From Triangularia verruculosa (Eukaryota; Ascomycota; Sordariomycetes; Sordariales; Podosporaceae), in NCBI GenBank assembly GCA_033296885.1, contig MU863880.1, forward strand, positions 124,001 through 188,000: 64,000 bases of DNA, given 5' to 3'. The notes under the pieces are model-generated. The model saw nothing but the letters and a program-made list of their open reading frames with translations. It ran no database searches and was not told the DNA's origin. This document shows positions 31,075 to 43,236 of this stretch, in pieces. Within the stretch, counting starts at the first letter, position 1, and the number at the start of each line of letters is the position of its first letter. A program made the translations under genes and the position numbers.

Positions 31075-33810
31075 TTACGACCCCATCATCGCATCCCAAT
31101 CCCACGTCGCCGTCCCGCCTCCCCAAAGCTCATTGACATTGTACCCGAGCTGCTCAAAGTTGATGTCCGGCATCGTGGCCGGATCCGGGTTCGGGAACCA
31201 CCAGGGGTGGTTGCCCGGTATCTCCAATCCCGCATTGTTATTTCCAGCGGGGATCTGCAATCCATGATTTGGCGGCGGTTGTGGCTGCTGATAAGGAGGC
31301 ATCCCCTGTGGAAACGAGCCATTCGTCAGCCCCCGATCTCGCACATTTCGGACCTCCCGGCCACCAAATCCTTGAAGATGAGAAGTATCCGACGGTGATG
31401 AAAACGGAGCACAGACCTTAGATCTGGTAAATGAATCGAATGGCGGTGTTGGGCCGCCTCCTGGAGGAGCAGTGAATGGTCCATTGTTCGGCATCCTCCC
31501 TTGGATGGCGCCGTTTGGAACGGATTCACCGCGTCCTTTTGGCGCCGCACCGCCTGCTGCCACGGGGGGCTGGTCATTATGGGTAGAGTTGGTCGTTTGG
31601 CTGGAGCAAGGCGGATCCTGGCCGGCCATCACTCTGTAATGCAGCGTAACGAATCTGTCTGCGCTCGCTGCCTTTGCTTCCTGCGCAGTTTTTATTCCTA
31701 GGTGGGCTTCAAGGAGTCCAAAGGCTGCGCACATTATGCTGTAGCCCCATGGCTCATTGTTGCCGCACCTCAAAATCCTGTCCTCCTTCATGGCCAGGCA
31801 CTTCTCCAAGGCCTCCACCGTATGCTTGCTGTTGATCATGATCATGTTGGTCGACCCGCGCGGTTGCAGCATGGTGACGCTGCAGAGGTTGATGGCCAGT
31901 GTCAGACTATCTTCCCGAAGGAAGTTGAGCGTGCGAATGCCTTGTTGGAACAGTTGATCGTTGAGAAGAACCATGTCCCTGGCAGCATTATAGTAGATAA
32001 TCTCCGAGTATTGATACTTTGAGTTCTGTCTGCGGAGACGGAGAAAAGGCTGGTGCAGCGGTATAATGTACTGCCGAAGTTGGATGTGCAGAAGCGTATA
32101 GGCAAGTAGCGGCTTCTTTTGCGTCTGCTGATCGTCCGCGCTTTTATTGTTGTCCGCGTCGCTCACATCCCACGATGGAAGTGCATCGATTTCTCGGTTG
32201 ATCTCGTCCGTGTAGCGAACAACGCGAGCGTAATCGAGGTCTTCCGGGGGGCCGGTGAGCACTCGGCTCAGCTCTAGGCGCAGCGGCAGGCTTTGCCGAC
32301 TGAGATGCTGATACGACGAGTATGTGTACGTCGTCGGAGGCTTGGAGGGAGGGAGCTCTTTTGTGTCTTCGTCGAACTCGTCGTCATGGATGTTATGGGG
32401 AGGATTGACGTCGTAGTGCAGCGAGCTCAGAATCGATGGCAGTCCATGATCGAACGATGCTTGAAGATCGTAGCTCTGGATGGTTGCCCAGATTCTCCTC
32501 CGCATTTCTTGCTGGAAAGGAGTGATCTTGTCACTCCTCATGTGGCTGGGCTCCCTGTGCAAGCCGACCGAGATGGCATCTTGTGTCATTGCGCCGGCAT
32601 TCTTCCAGTATCTCTTCTTCTTCATCGTGTTGACCCTCTTTGCAAGGTAGATGAGACAGGCAATCTGGTAATGGATCAGGCGGCGATGCTTCTGGCTCTG
32701 ACCCTCCTGCCAACGATCAACAGCCTCGATCCATCGGATGGCATTGGCGTAGGATATCGATACCATCTTTTCAAACTTGTGTGGGAGCTTGGCCGCCAAA
32801 CAGCTGGCAATGCCCATGATGGACAGGATCAGTGCGGTAAATGCTGCATATCGAGTCTCGTTGGGATCCCAGAACTTGGCATAGTCTCTGCGGAAACTGG
32901 GAATATGGACGATCCGGTGAATCTGCTCGAACTGGTCCAGGTAGATAGAAACCATGTGATTGACATCTTCCTTTGAGGGAAGGAGGGCTTCTAGCGCCGG
33001 GTCCGGTTCGCGGAACCTTCGGTCTCTGTCCTCAGCTCGCTTGTGGCGGTCCTTGTGCCTGCTGATCTGGTGTGGTCGAAGCCATTCTTCTGAAGTCTCT
33101 TTCATGAAGGGACACAGTCCAGTCAACTTTTCGCCGTTAGTCAACGCATTCCGAGCCACTGGAGAGGAAGAAAGTAAGAGACCGGTACATACTTCTTGGA
33201 AGGCCAGGAACGCGCTGTGAGGGCCAAAGTATCTCGTTTTGAACTCCTTGCCCCTGAAAAAGCGGAGCTCCTCCTTGTCGGCTGTGGTTGTCTGGACCTG
33301 TAAGAACTGTGGCAGTTCAGGCTCCTTCTCCCGTTCCTCATCTTCATGGTGTTTTGGTTCAGGCGGCGAGTGATCTTGAAGTGTGCTACCATCGACCGAA
33401 GCACCACCGTTTTTGCTAACGAGGAGGTTCCTCAGCTGCGCAACCTCCAGCTCCAGCCTTCGGATTCTGTCAAGTTCACGACCATCCTTGCGGAAGTATG
33501 GCGACTCCCCTCCGGTACTTGGCAACGACAGGCGGGAGTCCAAACCTGTTAGAGCACCCTGGGACAGACCGAGCTTGTTAGGAGGTGCCAGGCCGGGCCG
33601 GGTCTCGTACTCACACTTATCCGAGGTGCCGGACTGAAGACATCGGGAGCATGGAAACTCCCGGTCGCACGACAACTTTCTCCGGCGGCACTCGAGGCAC
33701 GAGAGCCGCACCCTCTGGCGTTTACGGGGCGGAGCGCGGTCATCTCCATCCTCGTGGATCTCGGTTCCGCCGGGGCTAACGCTTCGCTCACTCGGATCCG
33801 ACTTTGGCAT
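31075..33810 (-). CDS. Zn2Cys6 transcription factor with fungal-specific middle homology region
   Basis: The start is placed at MPKSDPSERS (33810), because the 21 residues upstream look like translated leader. A 66-nt intron at 33192-33127 (GTATGT donor, GACTAAC branch point) is in frame and free of stops. Removing it joins AFLAFQE to LTGLCPFMKET, the better family match, and gives 889 residues. The binuclear zinc cluster is C38, C41, C48, C54, C57 and C66 (CX2CX6CX5CX2CX8C), preceded by the basic RKRQRVRL. A short dimerisation coiled coil follows (ELDRIRRLELEVAQLRNLL). The middle homology region includes YLDQFEQIHRIVHIPSFRRDY, ACLIYLAKRVN and GLHREPSHMRSDKITPFQQE in pieces. The C-terminus is Pro/Gly/Asn-rich and may activate transcription. 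Target genes cannot be deduced. It is divergent from the phosphatase gene across 1.2 kb. Confidence 0.9.
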   Translation of the reverse strand: MPKSDPSERSVSPGGTEIHEDGDDRAPPRKRQRVRLSCLECRRRKLSCDREFPCSRCLQSGTSDKCEYETRPGLAPPNKLGLSQGALTGLDSRLSLPSTGGESPYFRKDGRELDRIRRLELEVAQLRNLLVSKNGGASVDGSTLQDHSPPEPKHHEDEEREKEPELPQFLQVQTTTADKEELRFFRGKEFKTRYFGPHSAFLAFQEVCTGLLLSSSPVARNALTNGEKLTGLCPFMKETSEEWLRPHQISRHKDRHKRAEDRDRRFREPDPALEALLPSKEDVNHMVSIYLDQFEQIHRIVHIPSFRRDYAKFWDPNETRYAAFTALILSIMGIASCLAAKLPHKFEKMVSISYANAIRWIEAVDRWQEGQSQKHRRLIHYQIACLIYLAKRVNTMKKKRYWKNAGAMTQDAISVGLHREPSHMRSDKITPFQQEMRRRIWATIQSYDLQASFDHGLPSILSSLHYDVNPPHNIHDDEFDEDTKELPPSKPPTTYTYSSYQHLSRQSLPLRLELSRVLTGPPEDLDYARVVRYTDEINREIDALPSWDVSDADNNKSADDQQTQKKPLLAYTLLHIQLRQYIIPLHQPFLRLRRQNSKYQYSEIIYYNAARDMVLLNDQLFQQGIRTLNFLREDSLTLAINLCSVTMLQPRGSTNMIMINSKHTVEALEKCLAMKEDRILRCGNNEPWGYSIMCAAFGLLEAHLGIKTAQEAKAASADRFVTLHYRVMAGQDPPCSSQTTNSTHNDQPPVAAGGAAPKGRGESVPNGAIQGRMPNNGPFTAPPGGGPTPPFDSFTRSKVCAPFSSPSDTSHLQGFGGREVRNVRDRGLTNGSFPQGMPPYQQPQPPPNHGLQIPAGNNNAGLEIPGNHPWWFPNPDPATMPDINFEQLGYNVNELWGGGTATWDWDAMMGS

Positions 33811-35008
33811 GTTGTTTTCTCCCGGAAGACGGGCTATCGGCCGAAGGGAAAGGGGGTTCAAACAAAAAAACAACCGAAACCGACCGCCACCGACGCTCGG
33901 CGTTTTTCCCTATCTAAATTGCAAGAGTAACGAACAGGGAAGTGGACTCGGGCATGCAAAACAGGCGGCAACCAAACGAGCCAGTCGGCGATGAATGTTT
34001 TATCAATCAGATCTGATAAGGAAAGCTGGAGACTGGAGTGAGGAAAAGCAACAAGCAACCCACCGCCAAAATGAATCCTGCAGCAGAATGAGTTTTTTTT
34101 TTCTCAGCAAAAAAAATGACTAATAACAAGGGCGTGCTAGTTTCGGTCGAGAGCGACAAACGATGCTCAGAAAAACGAAAAAACAGATCTCCAGGCGGCA
34201 ATCTCGACGTCCGCAGCCATTGAACGGAGGACTCGTCAGCTCCTCGTCGTTATTGTAATACTGCAAACTGGTGTGAAGCTGGTGGTGGTGATGTGGTGAG
34301 GAACAAGATTCTCGGAGATCCGACACTTTCGCCGAGGTCGCCCCTCTTCTGCGGTTTGTGGCTGGCCTGCTTGGGGAATGTCCGCCTGTTCGTCCGAAGA
34401 TTGGCCGGTCAAGCGAGGATGATTGGACGGGAGATTAAGAGGCAAGTCCTCCTCCTAGACACTGAGGATGGTTAGAAGTTGGGTGTTGATTTGGAAGGAG
34501 GCATTGCAGCTTGCAGAATGATTCTTCGGCCCTGTGGCATGGCCAAAGTCAATGGATTTAAACCCACCTTCCACCTGAATCGCCCAAGAAACCTCCATGT
34601 GACACGAAGCGGTCGACTCGACAAGGTGAGGGTTAGGGGTGGATATGGAGCCACTCACCACGAGCACCACACCACGATGATGCTCAACAATCCATTGTGA
34701 GTAAGCCACCGAGGAACACTCACGCTATTGGAGAGTCAAACTTATTCAGATCCCGATTGATCGAACCTCATTGTCCCAGAACCACGAGACGCCAGCGGAC
34801 AGCAACTTGTTAGCTGCTTACTGTGGTAGAGGTGGGCTTGGCAACAGGGTGGTGGCACAAAGACAGCGCTTAGATCTGAAAGGACACCAACGCCACCAAA
34901 CGGTTTGGCGCACTAGACACGGTGCAACATTGACTTCTTTTGCTCTTGGGAACGCCAATTACGGTCGGGTTTGGACATCTTCAGACGACGCGATGGCGGT
35001 ATGATAAA
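33811..35008. promoter_or_regulatory. Divergent intergenic region, transcription factor and acid phosphatase
   Basis: 1.2 kb between head-to-head genes, with no supported reading frame. It presumably holds both promoters and the transcription-factor leader. Confidence 0.5.
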
Positions 35009-36354
35009 ATGCGTGTATTAATTTTGATTGCTTTTCTTGCATGCGCCTGCTGGGAGGCTGCGCGCGCTGCCAAATTGGTGCCAGGGAAGGCATTTGATCG
35101 GTTGATTACGATATGGCTGGAGAATCAGGTTGGTCCCCCAAACTCCACCACAGCCCTTCCACATGTACTCCATAACAACTTACTGACCCAAACTGGTGGT
35201 ACGGATAGGACTATGCTAAGGTTGTTTTGGAACCTAGCATTGCCGACCTGAAGAGGAGTGGCATCCTGCTCACGAGGTTCTATGCGCACACGCACCCGTC
35301 CCAGCCAAACTACCTCGCCGCCATCGGGGGGGACTATTGGGGAAACGATCACGATGAAATGATCCACATCCCCGAAAATGTCTCGACAGTGGTGGACCTG
35401 CTGGACTATAGGAACATAAGCTGGGCAGGCTATTTCGAGGACATGCCTGGCCCGGGATACATGGGAAATTACAGTGATGGTCAGACAGGCAACGGCGGGT
35501 GGGACTATGTCAGGAAACACAAGTACGGGACATATTGGCCCCAAGGCTCTTGGTGGGAAGCTGCTAACCTCAAACTAGCCCATTTGTGTCGTATGAAAGC
35601 ATCATCATGGAAGGGGAGCGGCTGCTGGCACTGGACTCTTTTCGTGCGTTTCAACGGGCCTTCAAAGAAAAGGAGGTTCCCCAATTTGTGTTCATGACCC
35701 CTAATATGAGTACGTATCTCCTCTCCTAACTGTAAAACCAAAGACTAACACCAGACAGTGAATGATGGTCACAACACCAGCAACAAGTTTGCTGCTGACT
35801 GGGCCCACAAGTTCCTTCAGCCTCTGTTGGATCCCAAAGCCTTCGATGAAAAGACACTCATTATGCTTACCTATGATGAATCCGAAGACTACAGCCAGCC
35901 CAACCACATCGTCACTCTTCTCCTCGGAAGCGCCATTCCTCCAGCGCTCAAGGGCACCGAGGATAGCACATTCTACACTCACTACAGCTTGCTTTCGACA
36001 CTCCAAAACAACTGGATACTGCCCAACCTCGGTAGGTATGACGTTGGGGCAAACGTGTTTCGGTTTGTTGCAGAAGCATCTGGTTACACAAAGAATAAGG
36101 AACCCGCCAATGCAGCGTCGGTAAACAATTCGATCTCATACCCAGGGCTGCTGCACACCGAGCCCGTAAAAAGGCTGGGCATCCCAGTACCAAACGACAG
36201 GCTGATTGGCGCTGGTGGCCTTCCGATCCTTGACAGCATCAAGAAGAAGTGGTCCAGTGCGATCAAGAAAGGGGAGGAGACGCCGTACGACGGCAGCGGA
36301 AATGTATACGACGGTGACAACCCGCCTGTCTACAGTCCACCCAGAGCCAATTAG
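35009..36354 (+). CDS. Secreted acid phosphatase, phosphoesterase family PF04185
   Basis: Exons are 35009-35128, 35209-35522, 35579-35709 and 35759-36354, all with GT-AG junctions and correct phase, giving about 386 residues. An N-terminal signal peptide (MRVLILIAFLACACWEAARA) is followed by the phosphoesterase core: FDRLITIWLENQ, RFYAHTHPSQPNYLAAIGG, PENVSTVVDLLDYRNISWAG, VFMTPNMMNDGHNTS, LIMLTYDESEDYSQPNHI and TFYTHYSLLSTLQNNW. This order is that of the phosphate-repressible acid phosphatases of Aspergillus and Penicillium (PhoA type). They release phosphate outside the cell and are normally induced by phosphate starvation. Several Asn-x-Ser/Thr sites suit a secreted glycoprotein. No GPI signal is visible at the C-terminus. 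Confidence 0.92.
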
Positions 36355-36818
36355 ATATAAAGTATTATCGGGCAATCACATGTCTTCAGCTTTTCCTTTG
36401 CGCTCCCACTTTCTGCTGTTCCTTCCCCATGGAACTAGGTGGCCCCTCCTTGGACACCTGCTTTTTGGCAGGCGTCGGGTGTCAATGCCTGCCGTGTCAT
36501 CCTTTTTCTTTCCATTCGGACCTGAACTTCCATCAATCTCTCACACTTCGGAAGGAAAGCTGCAAGTGTCCCGCAAGAGGCCGTGACGATGGCCCGGTTC
36601 TCCCTGTTTTTTCCTGTCATGGCGGGAAGCCCTCCTCTCTCTGTTTCTCTGCAGCTCCCCATATCTCTTGACATGCTCAGACTGGCATTCCATGCACGCC
36701 GCCGTTTCTTGGAATACTTTGTAGATTACTCTCGAACCCCTACTTACCACTACTTTCATCTTTGTGTATGGCCCCTAGTTGGTGATGACGGCTGGCCTGT
36801 CCGAATCGCGTCGCAATC
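36355..36818. other. Intergenic region downstream of the phosphatase
   Basis: 464 bp holding the phosphatase 3' flank and the leader of the next gene. Nothing coding is recognised. Confidence 0.5.
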
Positions 36819-39800
36819 ATGGTCGTATTCTGCTGCTGCACATCGGCCCGCTCGTCCAAGACACGGTCGACAGCACCGAGAAGCCCTGAGACTGTGCTAC
36901 CTTCGCTACCGCCCCCTGCTCGCCTGCCCGGACCCCTTACACTCAACCCGGTCAACCCACTGTCCACTGAGACATCGCCCAGATCGCTCTCGTCACTACA
37001 GCCTTCGGTACCTGCCAACATCAGCCCTATCGAGCCCATTGAGCTCGGCCAGTTGGTGGTCGAAGATTCAGACAGCGAAGATGAGCCTGACCACCCGGCA
37101 CCACATAACAAGAGCACCAGCACGCTCCAGCTGGTCCGCACTCGCATCCGCCGCCACCTCTCCCAAGACTCGCTGTCGAAAAAGAAAGCCCGTTCTGCAG
37201 TGGGTTTCACTAAGGAAGAGATTCAGCGTCGAGCTGAGTTGAAAAGGCTCATGCACAAGAGGATTCAGGAAGAACTTCGGAGTGAAGAAGGCCAGGAATC
37301 GACACGCAGTGAAGTCTCCTCTGATCGACATCCAGGAAGCCCAAAGATCGATCTTCTTCCAGGCGGAGGACCGCGGGACAATATCGAGTTTGTTGTTACC
37401 GAAGACAGCAGGCCCAACTCGCCGGGAATGAACAGGCCAGAACCGGATACTGACCAAACATGCAATGACGAGACCCAAGATCACCCGTCAGCCTATCCTG
37501 AAGCTCTCGCACCAGTTGCGGCAAACTTCAAAACAGTTCGAGAACGAAGTTCCTTTCCAGAGATGCCAGCCTCCCCAGACCTCGTGCCTCGACGGTATCC
37601 AAGCACTGGGGAGACATCGTCAATCGGTTCCTGGCGGCTTTCTTACAGTGCAGGTCAGCTAGATGAGCTCTTCAACTACATTGACAGAGGAGAAACATCG
37701 GCGCGAGCAGATGCTTTGCGATGCTCATCTGTATCACCCCCAGAATCCGTCGTTCATATATCTGTTTCGTCAGGCTTACACCCACCGCGCCATACCCATT
37801 CGTTGTCACGCTCGCATTCGTCACCGGCTCGGCCTGGCACACAAGGCAATGAAACTACATCCATTGTAGAGCAGTCTCCGCTCAGTGTTTGGCTACGAAG
37901 CCAGGGCCTTCGGTCTCGCTCGTCTTCCCTTGCTAGATCGTCAGACCAAGAGTTCGAACAGGGTGCAAGTGTTCAACAAGCGGAAGTGGTTTACCTGAGG
38001 AGGTGGAGCTCTGTCCAAAATTCTGCTGTACCAGAAGCTGAAATTCAAAAGCCCGAGATCGTCCATTTATACGACATGGACATCCATCGACAGCTTGGGA
38101 CCAGGAGTCATAACACTCCAATGGATTCCCCAACACGATCCAGATCGGTGCGTAACAGTGGTGCAAGCGGTTCAGTTGGGGTTCACACTTCGGGAAGTAC
38201 TATTCCGCCATCCTCGGACCCCCCAAGCGACAAATCGGCTTGCAATCAGTCCGAGGTTATCTTAGCTGCTCAAGACCCCAACAACCTTGGGACGAAGTCA
38301 TCCTCGGTATATCCCTCAACTGGACAGAGTTTGCAACCGAGTGCTGGGGCTTCTACACTTGATCTTCCAGGGACTCTTGCACCTCATCACGTTGTACCGG
38401 CATTTACCCTGCCAGGTTTCAAATGTACGTGAATATGATATTTCTTCAAGACCGTGGCTAACTCTAGAATCATGAATAGGGCTTGATACTGTGAATAATC
38501 CGCACCTCGTCGGTGGATCTGTCGAAAGTCTACATCAAGCAGCAGGAGAGAACTCGGTCAACAACGGTTCTGCAGTTTTGGAACGGCACCCGGCGGATCA
38601 CAGATCGTCGTCAGCTACAACTGCCGATGCATCAAGCAGGTTCCGTAAAGAATCGCAGCTGGATACGGTTGAGAAAAGCATCGGATACTTCAATCTCGGC
38701 CACGGTGCGCCTGCACTTATTGTCAAGCGGTTCCGGAAAGAAGCAGATACGCCGCCTCCTGAACCAGTAAAGCATTCTTTTCTGGCACGCCTTCATCTGA
38801 CTCTCCCACGACGGGCCAAACTAGCACCGCGGAACTTTGATGGTGCTACCATAGAACAGGAGCAACAAGACCAAGGCTCAGACGCTGAGCCAGAGCCGGC
38901 ATCGCCACCGGTAAGACAGGCCTCGGGCTCTAAACGTGGACGTCCAGACTCATGGGGAACGGCCATAACATCACCATACCACCCCTTGACCCCTATTCTT
39001 TCCGAGTACGAGGGTAGCGCAGATGATCTGTGGAGGGCAACCCTGCAGGGGGGTTCTCAAACAAAGCCGACCGAGACTCATAGCAACAAGGGTCATCGCC
39101 GTGGCTCTAGTTTTCCCGAAAGTCTGAATAGGAGCCTCCAAGCCGTCGCAGACTCGGAACACAGCGGTGGCTCCTCTGGCTACATTGGTGTTCCCAGCAC
39201 TGAACCTTCCTGTCGTTTTTCATCAGCACCAGGCTCACCTGTCTCCCACACAACTGACTGTGGCCTGTCTTCCATCGCAGAGACAACTGAGACGCCGAAA
39301 CACAGTTCGTCAACAGATAATCGAAGCCCAATTTACGCTGCTTTCCGCACACATTATCCGACCAAAAGCATGGACTTAACCCGCGACCATCCAAAGTCAC
39401 TTGTACCACGGACAAGCTCCCGACTTCGCGACTCTTCTACTCCTGGCGAGCGATCCACCTGCGTTACTCCCGAGATGACCATGGACCGGCCACCACTCCT
39501 TGTCGATGATATTACACGACAACCACATAAGAGCGACTCTCGCCTTACGCTCAAATCAAGCACCCAATCCATCTCTGGTAAGTTTGGAAAAGTCATCAAG
39601 TCGAGTTTTGGGAAGCTTGTTTCCCACCGCGGGTTTTCGAATGGTACCAGCTCGAAGTCACTAGAAAGCCTCAAGAGGAGAGGAAGCGGAGCCAAAACAG
39701 AGATCCTAAAGCTTCGAAAGTCTCAAGATGTCGGGGCTTCACACCGCCAAGGCCCAGACTATTGGCAGTTGGCCACGCCAGATAGGGGTCACAAAATCTC

Positions 39801-40293
39801 TCTCAGTACAAGAATGGCGACTCTGTTACATGCTGACAGCAGTTCTGAAGACGAAAAGCAGCCACGATTGAGCCGCCATCATCATACGCTCAGGCACCGC
39901 GCACCACTAACTAATCTGCCCCAGAACACACCTGTTCGGGACCATCAAGCGAGCGATACAACAGAGAACAGCAAGGGTTCTTCGAAGTCGACGGAACGGT
40001 TCATTACGCCATTCAGCTCATTTGATCACAGCAACAATGATACGGCATCGTTTCATTCCTGTCACGCAACAGACAATAAAGGGAGTACCACTGACATTAA
40101 TTCCATCAAAAGCGATGGCTCACTGGCTTGTCGACTACACGTTGCCAGCGCACCTCATTTGAATGCGCTGCCGGTGGGAGAGGCAAAGTTTCAGACTTGG
40201 AGCGGGAGGGAAAGGAGCAGGCCGCTTATTACTGCGCAGAGTATGGAGCAGATTCGATTGAGGAGGGTGAACACGATGGTGAGGGTTGTGTGA
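36819..40293 (+). CDS. Large intrinsically disordered Ser/Thr-rich protein
   Basis: Exons are 36819-38424 and 38480-40293. The 55-nt intron (GTACGT, GCTAAC branch point) joins the frames as GFK-WLDTVNNP, giving about 1139 residues. It begins MVVFCCCTSARSSK; the triple Cys next to basic residues could be palmitoylated and tether the protein to a membrane (inference). There is no enzyme domain. Better-ordered islands are a basic helical patch near residues 105-160 (LVRTRIRRHLSQDSLSKKKA, then EEIQRRAELKRLMHKRIQEE) and later SIGYFNLGHGAPALIVKRF, KFGKVIKSSFGKLV and ISLSTRMATLLHA. Similar proteins occur in Sordariomycetes without known function, to my knowledge. The many Ser-Pro and Arg-x-x-Ser sites suggest heavy phosphorylation. 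I do not recognise a named family. Confidence 0.78.
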
Positions 40294-41739
40294 TGCGAGC
40301 AAGTGGGGTTCGTGTGGAAGGTTGAAGGAGTATGGTCTATGTGATCAGCGGCCGGGTCGAGACAACAGAGCAGGGATATGAAGTTTGTTTGGGTTGTTTA
40401 TGATGGAGAGATGTTTCTTTTTTTTTTTTTTTTTGCATGGAGGCTTGTTTTCTTGGAGGTTTATTTGCTAGATCATTTCAGCTCTTATGAAAGCCGACCT
40501 TGAGAAGAGACAAGAAGGAGGAGGAAGGCCAGAAATGTATGGTTAGAGTTGTGGTATGTTAGGGATTTTATGAGGGGAGGTGGTTATGGTTATTTATGGG
40601 CTGTGTGAAAGGGGGGGATCTGTAGGGTTAGGTTATGTAGTTTGGGGGGAGGTGGCTGGTAATAAAGTGAATATTGTTGATGATGAGCTTTTGTTTTGTG
40701 GCGGTTTGTAATTCGATGTCAATACACTTTTGGATTGAGTGAACGGGACATGTTCTTGATTCAAGTCTTGGGATGCTTAATCTATATCAGCAAGAAGATG
40801 GTCGACGATTCTCAGATGAGACGAAGAAGTATAGAAGATATGGGGAGTTTGAGGGCCAGGGAGGCGCTGTTTTATCATCTGCATCGTGTGTAATTATGGA
40901 GAGCCTCCCTCAGCTTGGGGAATATGACGAGACGAACAAGGGTTCGTATGAATTGGCGAACAATGTGGTGGGCAATAATTATGGTAAATCTTGGTGGTGG
41001 TGAAATGTGACAGGAAAGAGACACTTCGGCGGGTTCTGGCTGTAGTAGTGGAGGAAGAAGAGTAAGGTAAGTAAGTGCCCGCGCCACCGCGCCCCCACAG
41101 GAGATGTTTCTTGGGGTTGAGGTTGGGGGGCTAGTGGATGGACTATTAGAATGGTATGTATTAAGTAAGCGGGAATGGTTTTATTTCTGACGGGGGTGAT
41201 ACCAAAGGACCGGCTGAGAACGTGGGGGGAGGGACAGAGAGAGGCATGGTCCGAGTGAGGACGCTTACTCGTCAGCCCGTGGGAATGTTGGGGGGGGAGG
41301 GGGGAGGGGGGGTCCCATGGTGATCTCTCGGCTCACAGATCCGGGGAGGCGGGAGGGGGCAGTTCCAGTTGATTCTAATATTTTTACTCAGTTACATCTC
41401 TATCTCTGTCGAAAACTGTTCCAAGTTCTAGCTATATATGGCCGTATATATCATATATAAATATCTCTCTCTATCGTACCCAAGGGAATAAACTTGCTTC
41501 ATTTTTTGTTTCCTTTTTCCCTGAAAAACGTGTACCAAAGGAAGAAAATAAAATAACAAAACCTCCTACCATACTTTTATTTCTCTTATCCCTTTTGATC
41601 TGTCCCATCCCGTTTGACACACATTTGTTGTTCCCTCTGTGCTTTTTCGGTCCTGTTGTTTGTTGTGATTTTCGTATATACCTCCATCTTGTTGCCATCT
41701 GATCTTACCCCCCTACCTCCTGCTCAGTGTTTTTTTTTT
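40294..41739. other. 1.4-kb region between convergent genes, with T and G tracts
   Basis: No supported gene. It has a T tract of about 17 at 40418-40434 and a G-rich block at about 41283-41317 with several runs of four or more G, capable of G-quadruplex formation on the + strand. The left part is the 3' untranslated region of the disordered-protein gene; the right part (A/T-rich, from about 41380) is that of the receptor gene. Confidence 0.55.
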
Positions 41740-42902
41740 CTACGAGATCGTATCCGTGCTCCCCGGGTCTACACTCCCCTTTTGAACACTATGCAACTGA
41801 TACCCCCCCTTCGTCCCGTTCGTCCCGTCAAACGTCTTGTTCCCCGACTTTGACCCCATGGCTGTGGTGCCGCCCCATGAGTTGCTGTTGTACGGCGTCG
41901 ACTTCTTCTGGGAACTGTTCCAGCCCATCTTTGGGAGGTAGGATGTCACAAGCTTCTTCAGTCTCATGGCGCAGCCGCATGCGATGCCAATGTTGATCTC
42001 GACGATGGACCAGATGCCGAGGATGCCTTCCTCCCACGAGAGGTCCTCTGATGATCCCAGAGAGATGGAGTAAGGGAGACGGGCAATGGAGCAGATGACG
42101 ACTCTGTGATGTGGTGTGTTAGTTTGATAGACTTTAGGTGATGAAAATGCCGAGGGAGAAAAAACGTACGCAGAGCCGAGGCCCAAAATGGCACCCACCG
42201 ATAGCTTTTGCTTAAAGTTCAGGTGCAAGTTGACAATGGTGGGAATGGGAAGCAGGATGACAGCAATGTCAGACGCAATGTTGAGCACCGATTGTGAAAT
42301 GGCAACATTCATCAAGCACTTGATCGTCTCGTCGCCCTTGAGAGGTGTGCATGGCCCGCCCGTCAGGTATGTGAGGACCAGAGTATAAGCAAAGATGCAC
42401 CCTCCCACGGCCGCAACGCACATGCGGTATTTGAATGAGGGGTTGATCTTGAACAAGATGGTCAACATGGCCATCTTGGTCACAGCCGGTGTGATCAGGT
42501 AGATGAGCGTGTTTGGAAGCAGTTTGGAGTTGAACTCGAGCAGGTTCATCCAGTTGGACGCAAAGATCTCGGGCATGTGCCGAGCCCAGCCATAGTCCAT
42601 CAGCTTGAGCATAGTGATGAAGTAGGCCAGTGCAAGACCATAGCATAGTGTCAAGATGACTGCATAAAGAGAAGCCAAGGTCAGTGGTGAACTCGGAGGT
42701 CAAGGGACCAGGACGACCTACTCAGATCTATCTCGATATTCTTTACTAGTTTGATGGCTTGAAAATACCGGCAAGCCAGGAAGAAAGTGGCCATAAAGTA
42801 CGTTATCCCAAACGCGACCATTGTTCCAATCTGAAGGTCATTGTATGGGGCGCCCAGCTGCCCTATCGGCTCTGTTGGCTCTGGGAGAAGGCTTGGATCC
42901 AT
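41740..42902 (-). CDS. Seven-transmembrane PTH11-like (rhodopsin-fold) integral membrane protein
   Basis: Exons (reverse strand) are 42902-42722, 42659-42170 and 42103-41740. The second intron (66 nt, GTACGT donor, AACTAAC branch point) is in frame without a stop and would be retained by a naive reading. Removing it gives GLGSAVVICSIARLPYSI, the family-like form. The product is about 344 residues with seven hydrophobic segments: MVAFGITYFMATFFLACRYF, ILTLCYGLALAYFITML, YLITPAVTKMAMLTILFKI, CVAAVGGCIFAYTLVLTYL, LNIASDIAVILLPIPTIV, SVGAILGLGSAVVICSIARL and ILGIWSIVEINIGIACGCAM. The C-terminus is a short Ser/Asn-rich tail. There is no CFEM domain, unlike the receptor at 27.8-30.1 kb. It is an orphan member of the fungal rhodopsin-domain family (PF20684); a signalling role is inferred. 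Confidence 0.88.
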
Positions 42903-43236
42903 CTCGTCTGTGTCGTCTTTCTTCTCCTCGGTGTTGCTGTCCCGATATCAGATCGTGCCGTCGTCAAGATTCGCCGCAGCCAGAATTCGATGACTTTTCA
43001 GTCGATGGCACCAGTCCATATCACAGTTCACAAGGATCAAATCCAGCTTCCAGCACCAGGTGGGCATGAGCCCAGTTTTGTTGCAAACCTGTTCCGAGTT
43101 GGCATCTTCGCCAGGGTGCCTCGAGGGAGGCAAGAACCCTTGCTGAGAAGGATTTCAGGAAAAGCAATAGTCAGTTGTGTCTTCCATCGCTTCTCAATTC
43201 CTTGGTAGGTCCAGGATCATGGTCTTGAAGTGCCAT

